Counted from the first letter of the stretch, positions 29,957 to 39,918 are shown. The stretch is DNA of 64,000 bases from Herbidospora mongoliensis (GCF_001570545.1 NZ_BBXD01000014.1:124001-188000), one strand, 5' to 3'. Made by a program: numbers and translations. The notes: a model not told the origin generated them from the letters alone.

Positions 29957-31159
29957 TCAGGCCTTGAGCCGGTTCACCGCCTCGATGACGGGTGCCGCGC
30001 CGTCCTCTGCCGCGACCCCGGCCGCCAGGGCCTGGGCCCGCCGCCGGTAGGCCGGGTCGGTGACGGCGGTGGTGAGCGCGGCGGCCAGCCGGGTGGGCGT
30101 CAGGCGGCGGAACGGGATCGCGGCCGGGGCCACGCCGAGGGCCCTCAGCCTCGATGCCCAGAACGGCTGGTCGTGCATGACCGGCATGGCCACGGCGGGC
30201 ACCCCCGCCCGCACCCCGCTCCCGGTGGTGCCACCGCCGCAGGCGTGGGCGACGGCGGCCATTTGGGGAAACAGCCAGTCGTGCGGCACGTCGCCGACCG
30301 CCAGCACATCGTCGCAGACGCGTCCGCGCACGCCCGTCTGCAGCACGCCCCGCAACCCCGCCCGCCGCAGCGCCTGCACCGCCAGCTCCGTGTACTGCTC
30401 GGGCCGGGTACCCGCCAGGCTGCCGAAGCCGACGAAGACCGGGGCGGGCCCGGAGGCCAGGAAGTCGCTCAGCTCGGGATCCGGCCGCCAGTTCGGCGAA
30501 CGGTGCGACCACCAGTACCCCGCGATCTCCAGCCCCGGCCGCCAGTCGGCTGGGCGCGGCAGCACCAGCGGGCTGACCCCGTGGAAGACCGGCCAGCGGC
30601 TGCTCTCCCGGAGCTGATAGAGGGCGCGCGGGGTCATCGGGGGCAGCCCGAGCCGGGTCCGCATCTTCGTGCTCAGCCCGGCGATCAACGGACCGGCGGC
30701 GGGCACCTCGAACGCCAGCCGGGCCGCCCGGCGGTTCCCCCACCGTCCGAGCGATCGGTGGAACACGCTCAACAGCGGCGGGAAGTCCCCGGTGGGGTCG
30801 ATCGGCTGCAGGTGCACCCCCATGCTGGGGATCCCCATCGCCTCGGCGACGTGACAGCCGAGCGCGCCCGCCACACCCACCAGGAGCAGGTCGGCCTTCC
30901 GCTCGGCGAGCCGGGTCAGGCCGTCCATGAGCTGCTCGCTGTAGATCTTGTATTCGCTGATGGAGAAGCGGCCGGTCAGCAGGAAGAGCGGATCTCCGGG
31001 AAGAGGCAGATACTCCAGCCCCGCATCGGTCACCAGTCCCGCGTAGGGCTCGTGCGCGGCGATGGACACCTCGTGCCCGGCCTCGCGTAAGCGCACCCCC
31101 AATCCCGTGTACGGCGCCACATCCCCCCGCGTGCCGACACCGACGATCAGAATCCGCAT
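29957..31159 (-). CDS. GT1 family glycosyltransferase (UGT-like), 400 aa
   Basis: The GT-B fold is shown by the N-terminal RILIVGVGTRGDVAPYTGLG and the C-terminal donor-binding part with FVGFGSLAGTRPEQ, VGDVPHDWLFPQMAAVAHAC, GGGTTGSGVRAGVPAVAMP and HDQPFWASRLRALGV. This order is that of sterol glucosyltransferases and macrolide-type UGTs, which transfer an activated sugar to a lipid or small molecule. The gene is divergent from a TetR regulator with a shared palindrome. An enzyme that glycosylates a xenobiotic under TetR control is a reasonable guess. Confidence 0.9.
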   Translation of the reverse strand: MRILIVGVGTRGDVAPYTGLGVRLREAGHEVSIAAHEPYAGLVTDAGLEYLPLPGDPLFLLTGRFSISEYKIYSEQLMDGLTRLAERKADLLLVGVAGALGCHVAEAMGIPSMGVHLQPIDPTGDFPPLLSVFHRSLGRWGNRRAARLAFEVPAAGPLIAGLSTKMRTRLGLPPMTPRALYQLRESSRWPVFHGVSPLVLPRPADWRPGLEIAGYWWSHRSPNWRPDPELSDFLASGPAPVFVGFGSLAGTRPEQYTELAVQALRRAGLRGVLQTGVRGRVCDDVLAVGDVPHDWLFPQMAAVAHACGGGTTGSGVRAGVPAVAMPVMHDQPFWASRLRALGVAPAAIPFRRLTPTRLAAALTTAVTDPAYRRRAQALAAGVAAEDGAAPVIEAVNRLKA

Positions 31160-31184
31160 CCGTTGTCACCCCTCGTCTCTTTTT

Positions 31185-31238
31185 TCATGCACTCGCATGA
31201 TAAACGCGACGGTACGCTTTTACCATGCACTCGCACGA
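31185..31238. promoter_or_regulatory. TetR operator pair
   Basis: TCATGC-ACTC-GCATGA (31185-31200) is a perfect 6-4-6 palindrome. The related CATGCACTCGCACGA (31224-31238) repeats it 38 bp downstream. Both lie between the divergent glycosyltransferase and TetR genes. Confidence 0.72.
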
Positions 31239-31252
31239 GAAAAAGGTGGGCC

Positions 31253-31843
31253 ATGCCGAAGATCGTCGACCATGACGACCGGCGGCGGCACATCGCCGAG
31301 GCCGTGCACCGCGTCATCCACGACAGGGGCATGGAGAGCGTCAGCCTGAGAGAGGTCGCCGCCGAGGCCGGCATGTCCATGGGCGCGGTGCAGTACTACG
31401 TCACGACGAAGAACCACATGCTGCTGCTGGCCCTGGAACACATCGGCATCTGGATCGGCAACCGGGTCGCCGCCGTGGCCGCCCGCCAGGCCACCCCGCT
31501 CGACCTGCTCCGGGCCACCGTGCTGGAACTGCTGCCGCTCGACGACGAGCGCAGCTACCTGAACCGCATCGGGCTGGCGTTTCACGCGAGCTCGGTGGTC
31601 GACGACGACCAGGCGACCGCGATGCGCCTCGGGCTACCCCTCCTGCTGTCCTTCTTCGCCGACCAGATCAGAGCAGCTCAGGCCGCCGGGCAACTCGCCG
31701 CGGACCTCGACCCCGACAAGGAGGCGAGCATCCTGTACGCCTTCGCCCAGGGCATCGTGAACGCCACCCTGGTCGGGCACTACACGCCCGACCAGGTCAC
31801 CGCGCTGCTCGACTACCACTTGGCCCGGCTCCGCCGCGCCTAG
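31253..31843 (+). CDS. TetR family transcriptional regulator, 196 aa
   Basis: HTH: SLREVAAEAGMSMGAVQYYV at about residues 32-51, then TTKNHMLLLAL. The C-terminal domain is of the TetR_C type with a conserved helical core (RIGLAFHASSVVDDD). AGGTGG precedes the chosen ATG closely; in-frame starts further upstream would run through the operator. It probably represses the divergent glycosyltransferase and itself. The ligand may be the glycosyltransferase acceptor. Confidence 0.9.
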   Translation: MPKIVDHDDRRRHIAEAVHRVIHDRGMESVSLREVAAEAGMSMGAVQYYVTTKNHMLLLALEHIGIWIGNRVAAVAARQATPLDLLRATVLELLPLDDERSYLNRIGLAFHASSVVDDDQATAMRLGLPLLLSFFADQIRAAQAAGQLAADLDPDKEASILYAFAQGIVNATLVGHYTPDQVTALLDYHLARLRRA

Positions 31844-32034
31844 CCGCCGCCGTTGTGGACCCGCAGCCCGGCGAGCCCGCTGCCCGAACGGGGCGAGCTC
31901 ACCCCGTTGCCGAAGTAGGGGCTGTCACAGGTGCCCTGCGCGGTGAAGGTCCATCGGGCCGCCGGGTTCGACGACGGCTCGAAGCTGTCGCTGATCTGCC
32001 AGATCCCCGCGGTGGTGGCCGTCCGGAGATCTGT
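31840..32034 (-). pseudogene. C-terminal remnant of an extracellular-type protein
   Basis: A minus-strand frame open for 64 codons, without a start, reads like a real C-terminus: WQISDSFEPSSNPAARWTFT, then GTCDSPYFGNGVSSP and GLAGLRVHNGGG before TAG. Ser, Asn and Gly richness suggests a secreted protein. Its 5' part is missing; the fragment lies downstream of the rhamnose operon. The family is not recognised. Confidence 0.35.
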
Positions 32035-32083
32035 TCACCCTGGACTTTCGCCTCGGGGGACCAGGGTCAGCCCCTGGGCCGGC

Positions 32084-34129
32084 CTACCGGAGGAAGGCCG
32101 CCGCCACCCCCGCGTCCACCGGGATGTGGAGGCCGGTGGTGTGGGAGAGGTCGCCGCCGGTCAGGGCGAAGACCGCGTTGGCGACGTGCTCGGGGAGCAC
32201 CTCGCGCTTGAGCAGGGTGCGCTGGGCGTAGAACTCGCCGAGCTTGTCCTCCGCCACTCCGTACACGGCGGCCCGGTTGGCGCCCCAGCCGGAGGCGAAG
32301 ATGCCCGAGCCGCGCACGACGCCGTCCGGGTTGATGCCGTTGACCCGGATGCCGTGGCCGCCGAGTTCGGCCGCGAGCAGGCGGACCTGGTGGGCCTGGT
32401 CGGCCTTGGCCGCGCTGTAGGCGATGTTGTCCGGCCCGGCGAAGACCGAGTTCTTGGACGAGATGTAGACGATGTCGCCGCCCAGGTTCTGCGCGATCAT
32501 GATGCGGGCCGCCTCGCGGGAGACCAGGAACGAGCCGCGCGCCATGACGTCGTGCTGCAGGTCCCAGTCGGCGGCCGTGGTCTCCAGGAGCGGCTTGGAC
32601 AGCGACAGGCCGGCGTTGTTCACGATCAGGTCGACACCGCCGAAGGCCAGGACGGCCGCGTCGAGGCCGGCGCGGATGTCGTCCTCGCTGGTCACGTCCG
32701 CTGCCACGGCGATGGCGACGTCCGAGGCGCGCAGCGCGTTCGCGCCGAGTTCGGCGGCGACCTGCTGAGCCGAGGCCAGGTCGCGGTCGGCGACGACCAC
32801 GCAGGCGCCCTCGGCGGCCAGGCGGCGGGCGGTGGCCGCGCCGATGCCCGAGCCGCCGCCGGTCACGAAGGCGATCCTGGTCGCCAGCGGCTTGGGCTCG
32901 GGCAGGCGCCGGAGCTTGGCCTCCTCCAGCGACCAGTACTCGATGCGGAACTTCTCCGCCTCGCTGATCGGCGCGTAGCTCGACACCGACTCGGCGCCGC
33001 GCATGACGTTGATCGCGTTGACGTAGAACTTGCCGGCCACCCGCGCGGTCTGCTTGTTCGCGCCGAAGGAGAACATGCCGACGCCGGGGACCAGGACGAT
33101 CGCCGGGTCGGCGCCGCGCATCGCGGGGGAGTCCGCGACCGCGTTGCGCTCGTAGTAGGCGGCGTAGTCGGCGCGGTAGGCAGCGTGGAGTTCGCGGAGG
33201 CGCTCGGCGACGACGCCCGGCGGAGCGTCGGCGGGCAGGTCCAGGACGAGCGGCGAGACCTTGGTCCGCAGGAAGTGGTCGGGGCACGAGGTGCCCAGCG
33301 CGGCCAGCCGGGGATGCTCGGCGCGCGAGACGAAGTCGAGCACGACGTCGCTGTCGGTGTAGTGACCGACCTGTGGCCTGTCCGTCGAGGCCAGGCTGCG
33401 GATCAGCGGAAACAGTTCGGCCGCGCGCGCGTGCCGCCGCTCCGGCGACAGCGGCTCGTAGCCGGGAATGACGGAACCGAAGGGCTCGGGCCTGCCGTGG
33501 GCGGCGAGGTGGGTCTCGGCCAGGCGGATGATCTCCAGCGAGTTCTCCCGGCACGCCGCGGAGGTCTCGCCCCAGGCGGTGATGCCGTGGCCGCCCAGGA
33601 TGACGCCGATCGCCTGCGGGTTCGCCGCCTTGATCGCCGCGATGTCCAGACCCAGCTGGAAGCCGGGGCGTCGCCACGGCACCCACGCCACCCGGTCCCC
33701 GAAGATCGTCCGGGTCAGCTCCTCGCCGTCCGCCGCCGTCGCGATGGCGATGCCGCCGTCCGGGTGGAGGTGGTCGACGTGGGCCGCGTCGACCAGGCCG
33801 TGCATGGCGGTGTCGATGGACGGCGCCGCGCCGCCCTTGCCGTGGGTGCAGAAGTCGATGGCCTCGACCATCTCGTCCTCGTGCCCGGCCCCCGGATAGA
33901 CACCGGTCAGGGCGCGCAGGCGGTCGAGCCGGAGCACGGCCAGGCCGGACGCCGTGAGGGTGCCGAGGTCGCCGCCGGAGCCCTTCACCCACATCAGGTC
34001 GACGGGCTCGCCGGTGACCGGGTCGATCTGGCTGCCCTTCGCGGAGGCGTTGCCCCCGGCGTAGTTGGTGTTACGGGGGTCCGCGCCCAGTTCGTGGGAG
34101 CGGTTCAGCAGGTCGTCAACAACGCTCAT
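32084..34129 (-). CDS. rhaD: Bifunctional rhamnulose-1-phosphate aldolase / L-lactaldehyde dehydrogenase, 681 aa
   Basis: The N-terminal class II aldolase domain (about 1-420) carries DLMWVKGSGGDLGTLTASGL, a metal-site HVDHLHPDG and GHGITAWGE. It cleaves rhamnulose 1-phosphate to dihydroxyacetone phosphate and L-lactaldehyde. The C-terminal SDR domain (about 425-681) has FVTGGGSGIGAATARRLA, NNAGLS and YSAAKADQAHQ with catalytic Tyr and Lys, and oxidises the lactaldehyde. The fusion is the standard actinobacterial and rhizobial form. It is the last gene of the rhamnose operon, 6 bp behind the isomerase. Confidence 0.96.
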   Translation of the reverse strand: MSVVDDLLNRSHELGADPRNTNYAGGNASAKGSQIDPVTGEPVDLMWVKGSGGDLGTLTASGLAVLRLDRLRALTGVYPGAGHEDEMVEAIDFCTHGKGGAAPSIDTAMHGLVDAAHVDHLHPDGGIAIATAADGEELTRTIFGDRVAWVPWRRPGFQLGLDIAAIKAANPQAIGVILGGHGITAWGETSAACRENSLEIIRLAETHLAAHGRPEPFGSVIPGYEPLSPERRHARAAELFPLIRSLASTDRPQVGHYTDSDVVLDFVSRAEHPRLAALGTSCPDHFLRTKVSPLVLDLPADAPPGVVAERLRELHAAYRADYAAYYERNAVADSPAMRGADPAIVLVPGVGMFSFGANKQTARVAGKFYVNAINVMRGAESVSSYAPISEAEKFRIEYWSLEEAKLRRLPEPKPLATRIAFVTGGGSGIGAATARRLAAEGACVVVADRDLASAQQVAAELGANALRASDVAIAVAADVTSEDDIRAGLDAAVLAFGGVDLIVNNAGLSLSKPLLETTAADWDLQHDVMARGSFLVSREAARIMIAQNLGGDIVYISSKNSVFAGPDNIAYSAAKADQAHQVRLLAAELGGHGIRVNGINPDGVVRGSGIFASGWGANRAAVYGVAEDKLGEFYAQRTLLKREVLPEHVANAVFALTGGDLSHTTGLHIPVDAGVAAAFLR

Positions 34130-34135
34130 GGTGGT

Positions 34136-35293
34136 TCAGGCTCCCCATCCGGCCTGGATGCCGCCGACTCGCTCGGCGACGATCTTGTCGTAGTAGCCCG
34201 ACGCGCGGTACGTGGCGATCGGGTCGGGATCCAGGCCGCGCCGCTCCCGCCAGGTGGCGAGCAGCGGCCGGACGTCGGTGTCGTACGCGTCCATCACCGC
34301 GGCGTTCGCCCCCAGCACGTCACCGCTGTCCTGGGCGGTGCGCAGCGCCACGGTGTCGACCAGCAGCGCCTTGGCGGTGGCCTCCTGGACGTTCATGACC
34401 GAGCGGATCTGGCCCTGGATCTTGGGCTCGATGTTGTGGCACTGGTCGAGCATGAAGGCCACGCCCGTCGCGGGGTCGAGGCCGCCGCCCCTGACGACCT
34501 CGTACATGATCCGGAAGAGCTGGAACGGGTCGGCGGAACCGACCATGAGGTCGTCGTCGGCGTAGAAGCGGGAGTTGAAGTCGAAGGCGCCCAGCCTGCC
34601 CGCGCGCAGCAGCGTGGCCACGATGAACTCGATGTTCGTGCCCGGCGCGTGGTGGCCGGTGTCGACGCAGACGGTGGCCTTGGGGCCGAGCGCGACGCAG
34701 TGCAGGAAGGAGGTGCCCCAGTCGGGGACGTCGGTGGCGTAGAAGGCCGGTTCGAACAGCTTGTATTCGAGCAGGATGCGCTGGTCGTCGCCGAGCCGGG
34801 CGTACACCTCGGTGAGGGCCTCGAAGAGCCGGTCCTGGCGGGTGCGGATGTCGTCCTGGCCCGGGTAGTTGGTGCCGTCGGAGAACCACAGCTTCAGGTC
34901 GCGCGAGCCGGTGACGTCCATGATGTCGACGCATTCGAGCAGGTGGTCGGTGGCCTTGCGGCGGATGCGCGGATCGGGGTTGGTGACAGAGCCCAGCATG
35001 TAGTCGTCGTCCTGGAACACGTTCGCGTTGATCGCACCGAGTCCCACTCCCTGGTCGGCCGCGTAGGCGGCCAGCACGGAGTAGTCGGAGACCTTGTCCC
35101 ACGGGATGTGCAGGGCCACCGTCGGGGCCGCGCCGGTGAAAGCGTGCACCTGGGCGGCGTCGGCGATCTTCTCGAAGGGGTCGCGCGGCACCCCCTTCTG
35201 AGTGAACACCTTGAACCGGGTCCCGGAGTTGGCGTACGCCCACGACGGCGTCTCGATGGCCAGGCGATCCAGCCCGGTGGACAGGTCAGTCAT
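34136..35293 (-). CDS. rhaI: L-rhamnose isomerase, 385 aa
   Basis: This converts L-rhamnose to L-rhamnulose with divalent metals. The xylose-isomerase-like barrel motifs of the RhaI group are visible: IPWDKVSDYSVLAAYA, LKLWFSDGTNYPGQDD, LEYKLFEPAFYATDVPDWG, CVDTGHHAPGTNIEFI and FDFNSRFYADDDLMVGS, which hold the metal-binding Glu, Asp and His residues. It resembles the Pseudomonas stutzeri type rather than E. coli RhaA. The ATG before TDLSTG is chosen for its closer ribosome binding site; an ATG 18 bases upstream is possible. It lies between the importer genes and the aldolase fusion. Confidence 0.95.
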   Translation of the reverse strand: MTDLSTGLDRLAIETPSWAYANSGTRFKVFTQKGVPRDPFEKIADAAQVHAFTGAAPTVALHIPWDKVSDYSVLAAYAADQGVGLGAINANVFQDDDYMLGSVTNPDPRIRRKATDHLLECVDIMDVTGSRDLKLWFSDGTNYPGQDDIRTRQDRLFEALTEVYARLGDDQRILLEYKLFEPAFYATDVPDWGTSFLHCVALGPKATVCVDTGHHAPGTNIEFIVATLLRAGRLGAFDFNSRFYADDDLMVGSADPFQLFRIMYEVVRGGGLDPATGVAFMLDQCHNIEPKIQGQIRSVMNVQEATAKALLVDTVALRTAQDSGDVLGANAAVMDAYDTDVRPLLATWRERRGLDPDPIATYRASGYYDKIVAERVGGIQAGWGA

Positions 35294-35342
35294 GCTCTCA
35301 AATCCCCGCATTCCAGAAGCGTGCGCTGCTCACGTGGTGCGA

Positions 35343-35374
35343 CAGGTGGGGCCGGGGCAACGCGGCCCCACCTG
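35343..35374 (-). terminator. Intercistronic hairpin after the binding-protein gene
   Basis: A perfect 12-bp stem (35343-35354 with 35363-35374) and 8-nt loop lie just downstream of the sugar-binding lipoprotein gene and before rhaI. No U-tract. It may partly terminate or protect the upstream mRNA so that the binding protein is made in excess. Confidence 0.65.
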
Positions 35375-35382
35375 CCCGTTCA

Positions 35383-36366
35383 TCAGCCGGCGGTGTCGAC
35401 GTTGGTCTTGTCCACGAGGGTGACGGGGTTGAACACCTCACGCTCGGCCTCGTTGGAGAACTGGATCGGCTGCTTGTTCAGCGCCTGCTCGCCGAGGGTG
35501 GCGGTGAGGGCGCCCATGGCGGTGGGGTCCTGCGCGACGGTCGCGGCCAGCAGGTCGGCCTTGATGGCGGTCAGCGCTTCGGGGTCGGCGTTGAAGCCGA
35601 CGGAGACGACGTCGGTGACCGGGCTCTTGCCGGCGTCCTTGATGGCGTTGGCGGCGGCCACCCCCATCGGGTCGTTGCAGGAGAACACGCCGGCGACGTC
35701 CGGGTTCTTGGACAGGATGTCCTTCATGACCTTGTAGCCCTCCTCGGCCTTGGAGTTGCCGGAGAGCTCCGCCACGACCTTGTATCCGCGCGCCTCGATC
35801 TCGGTCTTGAAACCGGCGTTGCGGCGGGCGGCGTAGGTCGCGGACGGCTCGCAGGTGATGGAGGCGACGTTCTTGCCGGCACCGCCGTTGGCCTGGATCT
35901 GCTTGTCCATGAACTCGGCCGCCAGCTTGCCGCCGCCGGCGTTGTCGGAGATGACGATCGCGTCGTAGGGAGTCCCGCCGCCGCCGATGTCGTTCACGAT
36001 CACCAGCACGTTCTTCGCCTTGGCCTTGGCGATGATCGGGCCGAGCGCGGTCGGCTTGAACGGGCTGATGATCAGCAGGTCGACGCCCTGGTCGATGAGC
36101 GCGGAGGCGCCGGTGACCATCTCGTTCTCGTCGCTCTTCTCGTCGTGGAGCTTGATCTCCCAGCCCTTGGCCGCCACGGCGTCCTGGGTGCCCTTGGCCA
36201 TCTTCTGGAAGAACTCGTACTGCATGTCGTAGACCGAGAAGCCCACGGTGATCTTCTTGTCGGCGGGGGGAGCCGAACTTGTGGCGGCGGTCTCGCCGGA
36301 GTCCGAGCAGCCCGCGAGGGCCAGCATGCCGAGGAGGGCGACGGAGGCTATCTTCTTGGTGCGCAT
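35383..36366 (-). CDS. rhaS: Rhamnose ABC transporter substrate-binding lipoprotein, 327 aa
   Basis: A lipoprotein signal peptide ends in LALAGC, with Cys20 as the lipidated residue, followed by a Ser/Ala linker. The mature part is a periplasmic-binding-protein type I (RbsB/RhaS) fold: ITVGFSVYDMQYEFFQKMAKG, DQGVDLLIISPFKPTALGP, VFSCNDPMGVAAANAIKDAG and VVSVGFNADPEALTAI. It captures rhamnose outside the membrane for the permease pair encoded directly upstream. The frame is open upstream only as antisense or alternative frame of the permease gene. Substrate is inferred from the operon. Confidence 0.94.
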   Translation of the reverse strand: MRTKKIASVALLGMLALAGCSDSGETAATSSAPPADKKITVGFSVYDMQYEFFQKMAKGTQDAVAAKGWEIKLHDEKSDENEMVTGASALIDQGVDLLIISPFKPTALGPIIAKAKAKNVLVIVNDIGGGGTPYDAIVISDNAGGGKLAAEFMDKQIQANGGAGKNVASITCEPSATYAARRNAGFKTEIEARGYKVVAELSGNSKAEEGYKVMKDILSKNPDVAGVFSCNDPMGVAAANAIKDAGKSPVTDVVSVGFNADPEALTAIKADLLAATVAQDPTAMGALTATLGEQALNKQPIQFSNEAEREVFNPVTLVDKTNVDTAG

Positions 36367-36395
36367 GTGACGTGTCTTTCTGGGTGGGGGGTCGG

Positions 36396-37394
36396 TCAGG
36401 ACGTCGGGCGCAACGCCCTGCGGAAGGAACCGGGACCGGCGAAGCGGGTGCGGAGACCGTCGATGGTCAGGGCGACGATGAGGACGCAGCCGAGCACGAT
36501 GCGCTGGTAGGCCGACTCGACGCCACGGCTGACCAGCACCTCGTTCAGGACGCTCACGAGGAAGACGGCCGAGAAGGTGCCGATGAGGGTGCCCTTGCCG
36601 CCCTTGAGCGCGGTGCCTCCGAGGACGACCGCGGCGATCACCTTGAGTTCGAAGCCGTCCTGGGCCGAACCGTCGGCGGTCCACACCCGGGTGATGTACG
36701 TCAGGGCGGCGATGCCGACGGTGACGCCGACCAGGGCGAACACGAACAGCCTGATCCGGGTGTCGGAGATGCCGCAGAACCGGGCCGCCGACGGGGACGA
36801 GCCGTAGGCGAGGGTGCGGCGGCCGATCGCGGTGCGGTGCATCAGCACCCAGCCCGCGGCGAACACGCCCGCCATGATGAGGAACGGCACCGGCAGCCCG
36901 GCGAAGTTGAGGCTGCCGAGCTTGGCGAACGGCGAGTCGACCTGCTCGTACGGAAGCGTCCGCGGGCCGTCCTGGGTGAGCAGGTAGGCGATCCCCCGGA
37001 AGACGAACAGCGAACCCAGGGTCGCCACGAACGGCGGAACCCTGAGCTGGGTGATCAGACCCGCGTTGACCAGGCCGCACAGCAGACCGGTGGTGATCGC
37101 CGCCGCGACGGCCGCCGCCGTCCCGCCCCCGTTGAACGCCATCAGCGTGACGACGCTGGTGAGCGCGAGCTGACCGCCGACCGACAGGTCGAAGGCGCCG
37201 CTGGCGATGGCGAACGTCATGCCCACGGCGACGATGCCGACATAGGCGCTCTCGCGCAGGACGGACTGCAGGTTCTCGATCTCCAGGAAGCCGGGCGCGA
37301 TGACCGGCGTACACAGCACGAGCAGGACGAGGAGCGCGGTGACTCCCCAGGTGTCCCACAACCGGCCGAGGGGAATCTGTGTCCGGGTGGTCAT
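36396..37394 (-). CDS. rhaQ: Rhamnose ABC transporter permease, 332 aa
   Basis: A BPD_transp_2 (RbsC-like) permease with about ten transmembrane helices. The conserved [20 protein letters not shown] and the C-terminal [20 protein letters not shown] are the family motifs. It overlaps the preceding permease by 4 bases (ATGA) and precedes the binding-protein gene by 29 bp. It should form the channel as a heterodimer with the other permease. Which of the two corresponds to RhaP or RhaQ is a guess. Confidence 0.93.
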   Translation of the reverse strand: MTTRTQIPLGRLWDTWGVTALLVLLVLCTPVIAPGFLEIENLQSVLRESAYVGIVAVGMTFAIASGAFDLSVGGQLALTSVVTLMAFNGGGTAAAVAAAITTGLLCGLVNAGLITQLRVPPFVATLGSLFVFRGIAYLLTQDGPRTLPYEQVDSPFAKLGSLNFAGLPVPFLIMAGVFAAGWVLMHRTAIGRRTLAYGSSPSAARFCGISDTRIRLFVFALVGVTVGIAALTYITRVWTADGSAQDGFELKVIAAVVLGGTALKGGKGTLIGTFSAVFLVSVLNEVLVSRGVESAYQRIVLGCVLIVALTIDGLRTRFAGPGSFRRALRPTS

Positions 37395-38368
37395 GCCGCA
37401 CTCTCCTGAACCCTCGCCGGGACCCGGTTCGGCCCTGCGCCACGCCTCTCGCGGCGGCGCAGGGCCAGCAGCGCCAGGGCGGCGATCAGCAGCAGCCCCA
37501 CGCTGATGCGCTGGTAGGCCGGGGGTGTGTTGAGCAGGTTGAGGCCGTTCCTGATGGTCTCGATCATCACCGCGCCCAGAACGGTGCCGATGATCGACGC
37601 CCTACCGCCGAGCAGGGCCGTACCGCCGAGGACCACGACCGTGATGGCGTCGAGTTCGAAGCCGAGCCCGAGCTGGCCGTTGCCCTTCTGGAGCTGGCCG
37701 GAGATCAGCAGACCCCACAGCCCGCCGGACAGTCCGACCAGGACGTAGACGGCGATGCGGATGCGGTCGACCGGCAGCCCGGACATCCGGGCGGCGTCGC
37801 GGTTCGACCCGATCGCGCAGACCCAGCGGCCGAAACGGGTCCGGTTGATGGTCCACCAGGCCAGCGCCGCCACCGCGACGGCCAGCACGATCGGCATGGG
37901 GATGCCGAGCGGGCGGCCCGCGACCAGGTACTTCAGGCCGGGGGAGCTGACGATCTGGTCGTGCCCGTCGGTGTAGGCGAGGGACGCGCCCCGGACGATC
38001 ACCATCGTCGCCAGCGTGGCGATGAAGGGGGTGACACCCAGCTTGGTGATCACCAGGCCATTGGCCAGGCCGATGAACGCACCGACGCCGAGCGCCGCCA
38101 GCAGGGAGAAGGCGAGCGGCAGACCGGCGATGAGGGCGCTGCAGCAGGCGACCCCGGCGAGGGAGACCGTCGAACCGATCGACAGGTCGAACTCACCCAT
38201 CGCCAGGCAGAACGTCATGGCGACCCCCGGGATAGCCAGGATCGCGGCCGCCACCAGGACGTTCTCGAGGTTCCCCACGCTCAGGAAGGTGTCGGTGGAG
38301 AGGGCGAGGATGGCCATGACCAGGACGAGCGGTACCAGGAGCGGCACCTTTTTCAGCGCGTTGATCAT
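37391..38368 (-). CDS. rhaP: Rhamnose ABC transporter permease, 325 aa
   Basis: A second RbsC-like permease with about ten hydrophobic segments, [20 protein letters not shown] as the conserved periplasmic-side motif and [20 protein letters not shown] near the C-terminus. It overlaps both its neighbours by 4 bases, so ATPase, permease and permease are translationally coupled. The C-terminus ends in a basic tail. The RhaP/RhaQ naming is by order only. Confidence 0.93.
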   Translation of the reverse strand: MINALKKVPLLVPLVLVMAILALSTDTFLSVGNLENVLVAAAILAIPGVAMTFCLAMGEFDLSIGSTVSLAGVACCSALIAGLPLAFSLLAALGVGAFIGLANGLVITKLGVTPFIATLATMVIVRGASLAYTDGHDQIVSSPGLKYLVAGRPLGIPMPIVLAVAVAALAWWTINRTRFGRWVCAIGSNRDAARMSGLPVDRIRIAVYVLVGLSGGLWGLLISGQLQKGNGQLGLGFELDAITVVVLGGTALLGGRASIIGTVLGAVMIETIRNGLNLLNTPPAYQRISVGLLLIAALALLALRRRERRGAGPNRVPARVQESAA

Positions 38369-39918
38369 CGCTTGGTCAGCTCCTCGGAGAAGACGCGCCG
38401 CCCGGTCGTCGCGCAGGCCACGACGTTCTCCTCGGTCCGGTCGTCGCCGGTGAGGTGGCCGACGATCTCGCCGCCGGCCATGACGTACACGCGATCGCTG
38501 ACACCGAGGAGTTCGGGCAGGTCGCTGGAGACCATGAGCACCGCCGCGCCGTCGGCGGTGAGGAGGTTGATCAGGCGGTGGATCTCGGCCTTCGCGCCGA
38601 TGTCCACACCTCGGGTGGGCTCGTTGAGCAGGAGCAGCTTTCCGCCGGGGGCCAGTGCGCGGCCGAGCAGGACCTTCTGCTGGTTGCCGCCGGACAGCTG
38701 CCCGATGAGCTGGTCGGGCCCCGTGGCCTTGACGTTGAGCCGCCGGTGGTAACCGGCGTAGACGTCGCTCTCCTTGGCCGGTGCCAGCAGCCGGGTGAAC
38801 GCGCCGCGGACCTTGTCCAGAACGGAAATCGTCAGGTTCTGGCGGATCGAGAGGTCGGGGAGGTTACCGGCCGCCTTGCGGTCCTCGTGCAGGAAGCCGA
38901 TGCCCCGGGCCATGGCGTCGCCGGGGTTGCGAGGCTTGAAGGGTTCGCCGTTCAGCGACATCGTCCCGAAGTCGATCGCCAGCGCACCGAAGATCAACTG
39001 CGAGAGTTCGGGCTGACCGGCTCCGGCGATGCCGCCGATACCGACGACCTCTCCCGCTCGCACGGTGAGATCGATGTCTCTTAACCGGCGTCCGGCGCTG
39101 ACACCCGCCAGTTCAAGGACGACCTTTCCCTCGCTCATCTGGTCTCGGTGGAAGACCGACTCGACGTCGCGGCCGACCATGTCGCGGACCAGCCCGTCGG
39201 GGTCGGTGTCAGCGATGTCGCAGGTGCGGATGTGTCTCCCGTCCCGCAGGACGGTGACCCGGTCGGCCAGGGCGAAGACCTCGTCGAGGCGATGGCTGAC
39301 GTAGACCACGCTGCGGCCCTCGTCACGCAGCCGCCTGACGACGCCGAGCAGCTGGGTGACCTCGTCGGCCGACAGCGCGGCGGTCGGCTCGTCCATGACG
39401 ATGATCCGGCCGTCGACCGACAGCGCCTTGCAGATCTCGACGAGCTGCTGCTCGGAGACGGTCAGGCCGCCGACCGCGGCCGTCGGGTCGATGTCGACCC
39501 CGAGCACCGTGAACAGGTCGCTCGTCCGGCGGTTGATCTCGGCGTACCGGATGCCCCGGGAGATCGCGCTGTGCGGTTCCCTGCCGGAGAAGACGTTCTC
39601 CGCGACCGTGAGGTCGGGATAGAGGTTGAACTCCTGGTAGATGACGGCGATGCCGGCCGCGAGCGCGTCGGCGGGCCGCCGGGGGCGGTAGCGCGCCCCG
39701 GCCAGCCGGACCTCGCCGGAGCTGGGACGGTGCACACCGCCCAGGACTTTCAGCAAGGTCGACTTACCGGCGCCGTTCTCGCCGACGAGGGCGTGCACCT
39801 CGGCGGGCCGGATGTCGAAGCGCACCGAGTCGAGCGCCCGGATGCCGGGGAACTCGACCGTGAGGTCGTCCACCTCGAGCAGCGCCTGATCGCCCCGGAG
39901 AGGGGGATCGCTTCCCAT
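38365..39918 (-). CDS. rhaT: Rhamnose ABC transporter ATPase with two nucleotide-binding domains, 517 aa
   Basis: The protein has tandem ABC domains as in RbsA. The first has Walker [17 protein letters not shown], a degenerate signature [15 protein letters not shown] and Walker [12 protein letters not shown]. The second has a modified Walker A ([16 protein letters not shown]), the strict signature [15 protein letters not shown] and Walker [12 protein letters not shown]. It is the first gene of the six-gene minus-strand rhamnose operon. A LacI operator lies 31 bp upstream of its ATG. Confidence 0.94.
   Translation of the reverse strand: MGSDPPLRGDQALLEVDDLTVEFPGIRALDSVRFDIRPAEVHALVGENGAGKSTLLKVLGGVHRPSSGEVRLAGARYRPRRPADALAAGIAVIYQEFNLYPDLTVAENVFSGREPHSAISRGIRYAEINRRTSDLFTVLGVDIDPTAAVGGLTVSEQQLVEICKALSVDGRIIVMDEPTAALSADEVTQLLGVVRRLRDEGRSVVYVSHRLDEVFALADRVTVLRDGRHIRTCDIADTDPDGLVRDMVGRDVESVFHRDQMSEGKVVLELAGVSAGRRLRDIDLTVRAGEVVGIGGIAGAGQPELSQLIFGALAIDFGTMSLNGEPFKPRNPGDAMARGIGFLHEDRKAAGNLPDLSIRQNLTISVLDKVRGAFTRLLAPAKESDVYAGYHRRLNVKATGPDQLIGQLSGGNQQKVLLGRALAPGGKLLLLNEPTRGVDIGAKAEIHRLINLLTADGAAVLMVSSDLPELLGVSDRVYVMAGGEIVGHLTGDDRTEENVVACATTGRRVFSEELTKR

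Noticed and set aside
31931-35737. Plus-strand open frame of 1268 codons
   Set aside because: It is antisense to rhaD, rhaI and the binding-protein gene; no motif and strongly biased Gly/Arg/Val composition.
35383-37443. Possible 686-aa fusion with the binding protein
   Set aside because: Only the part from 36366 downward is protein-like; the rest is an alternative frame of the overlapping permease gene, and the lipoprotein signal fixes the start.
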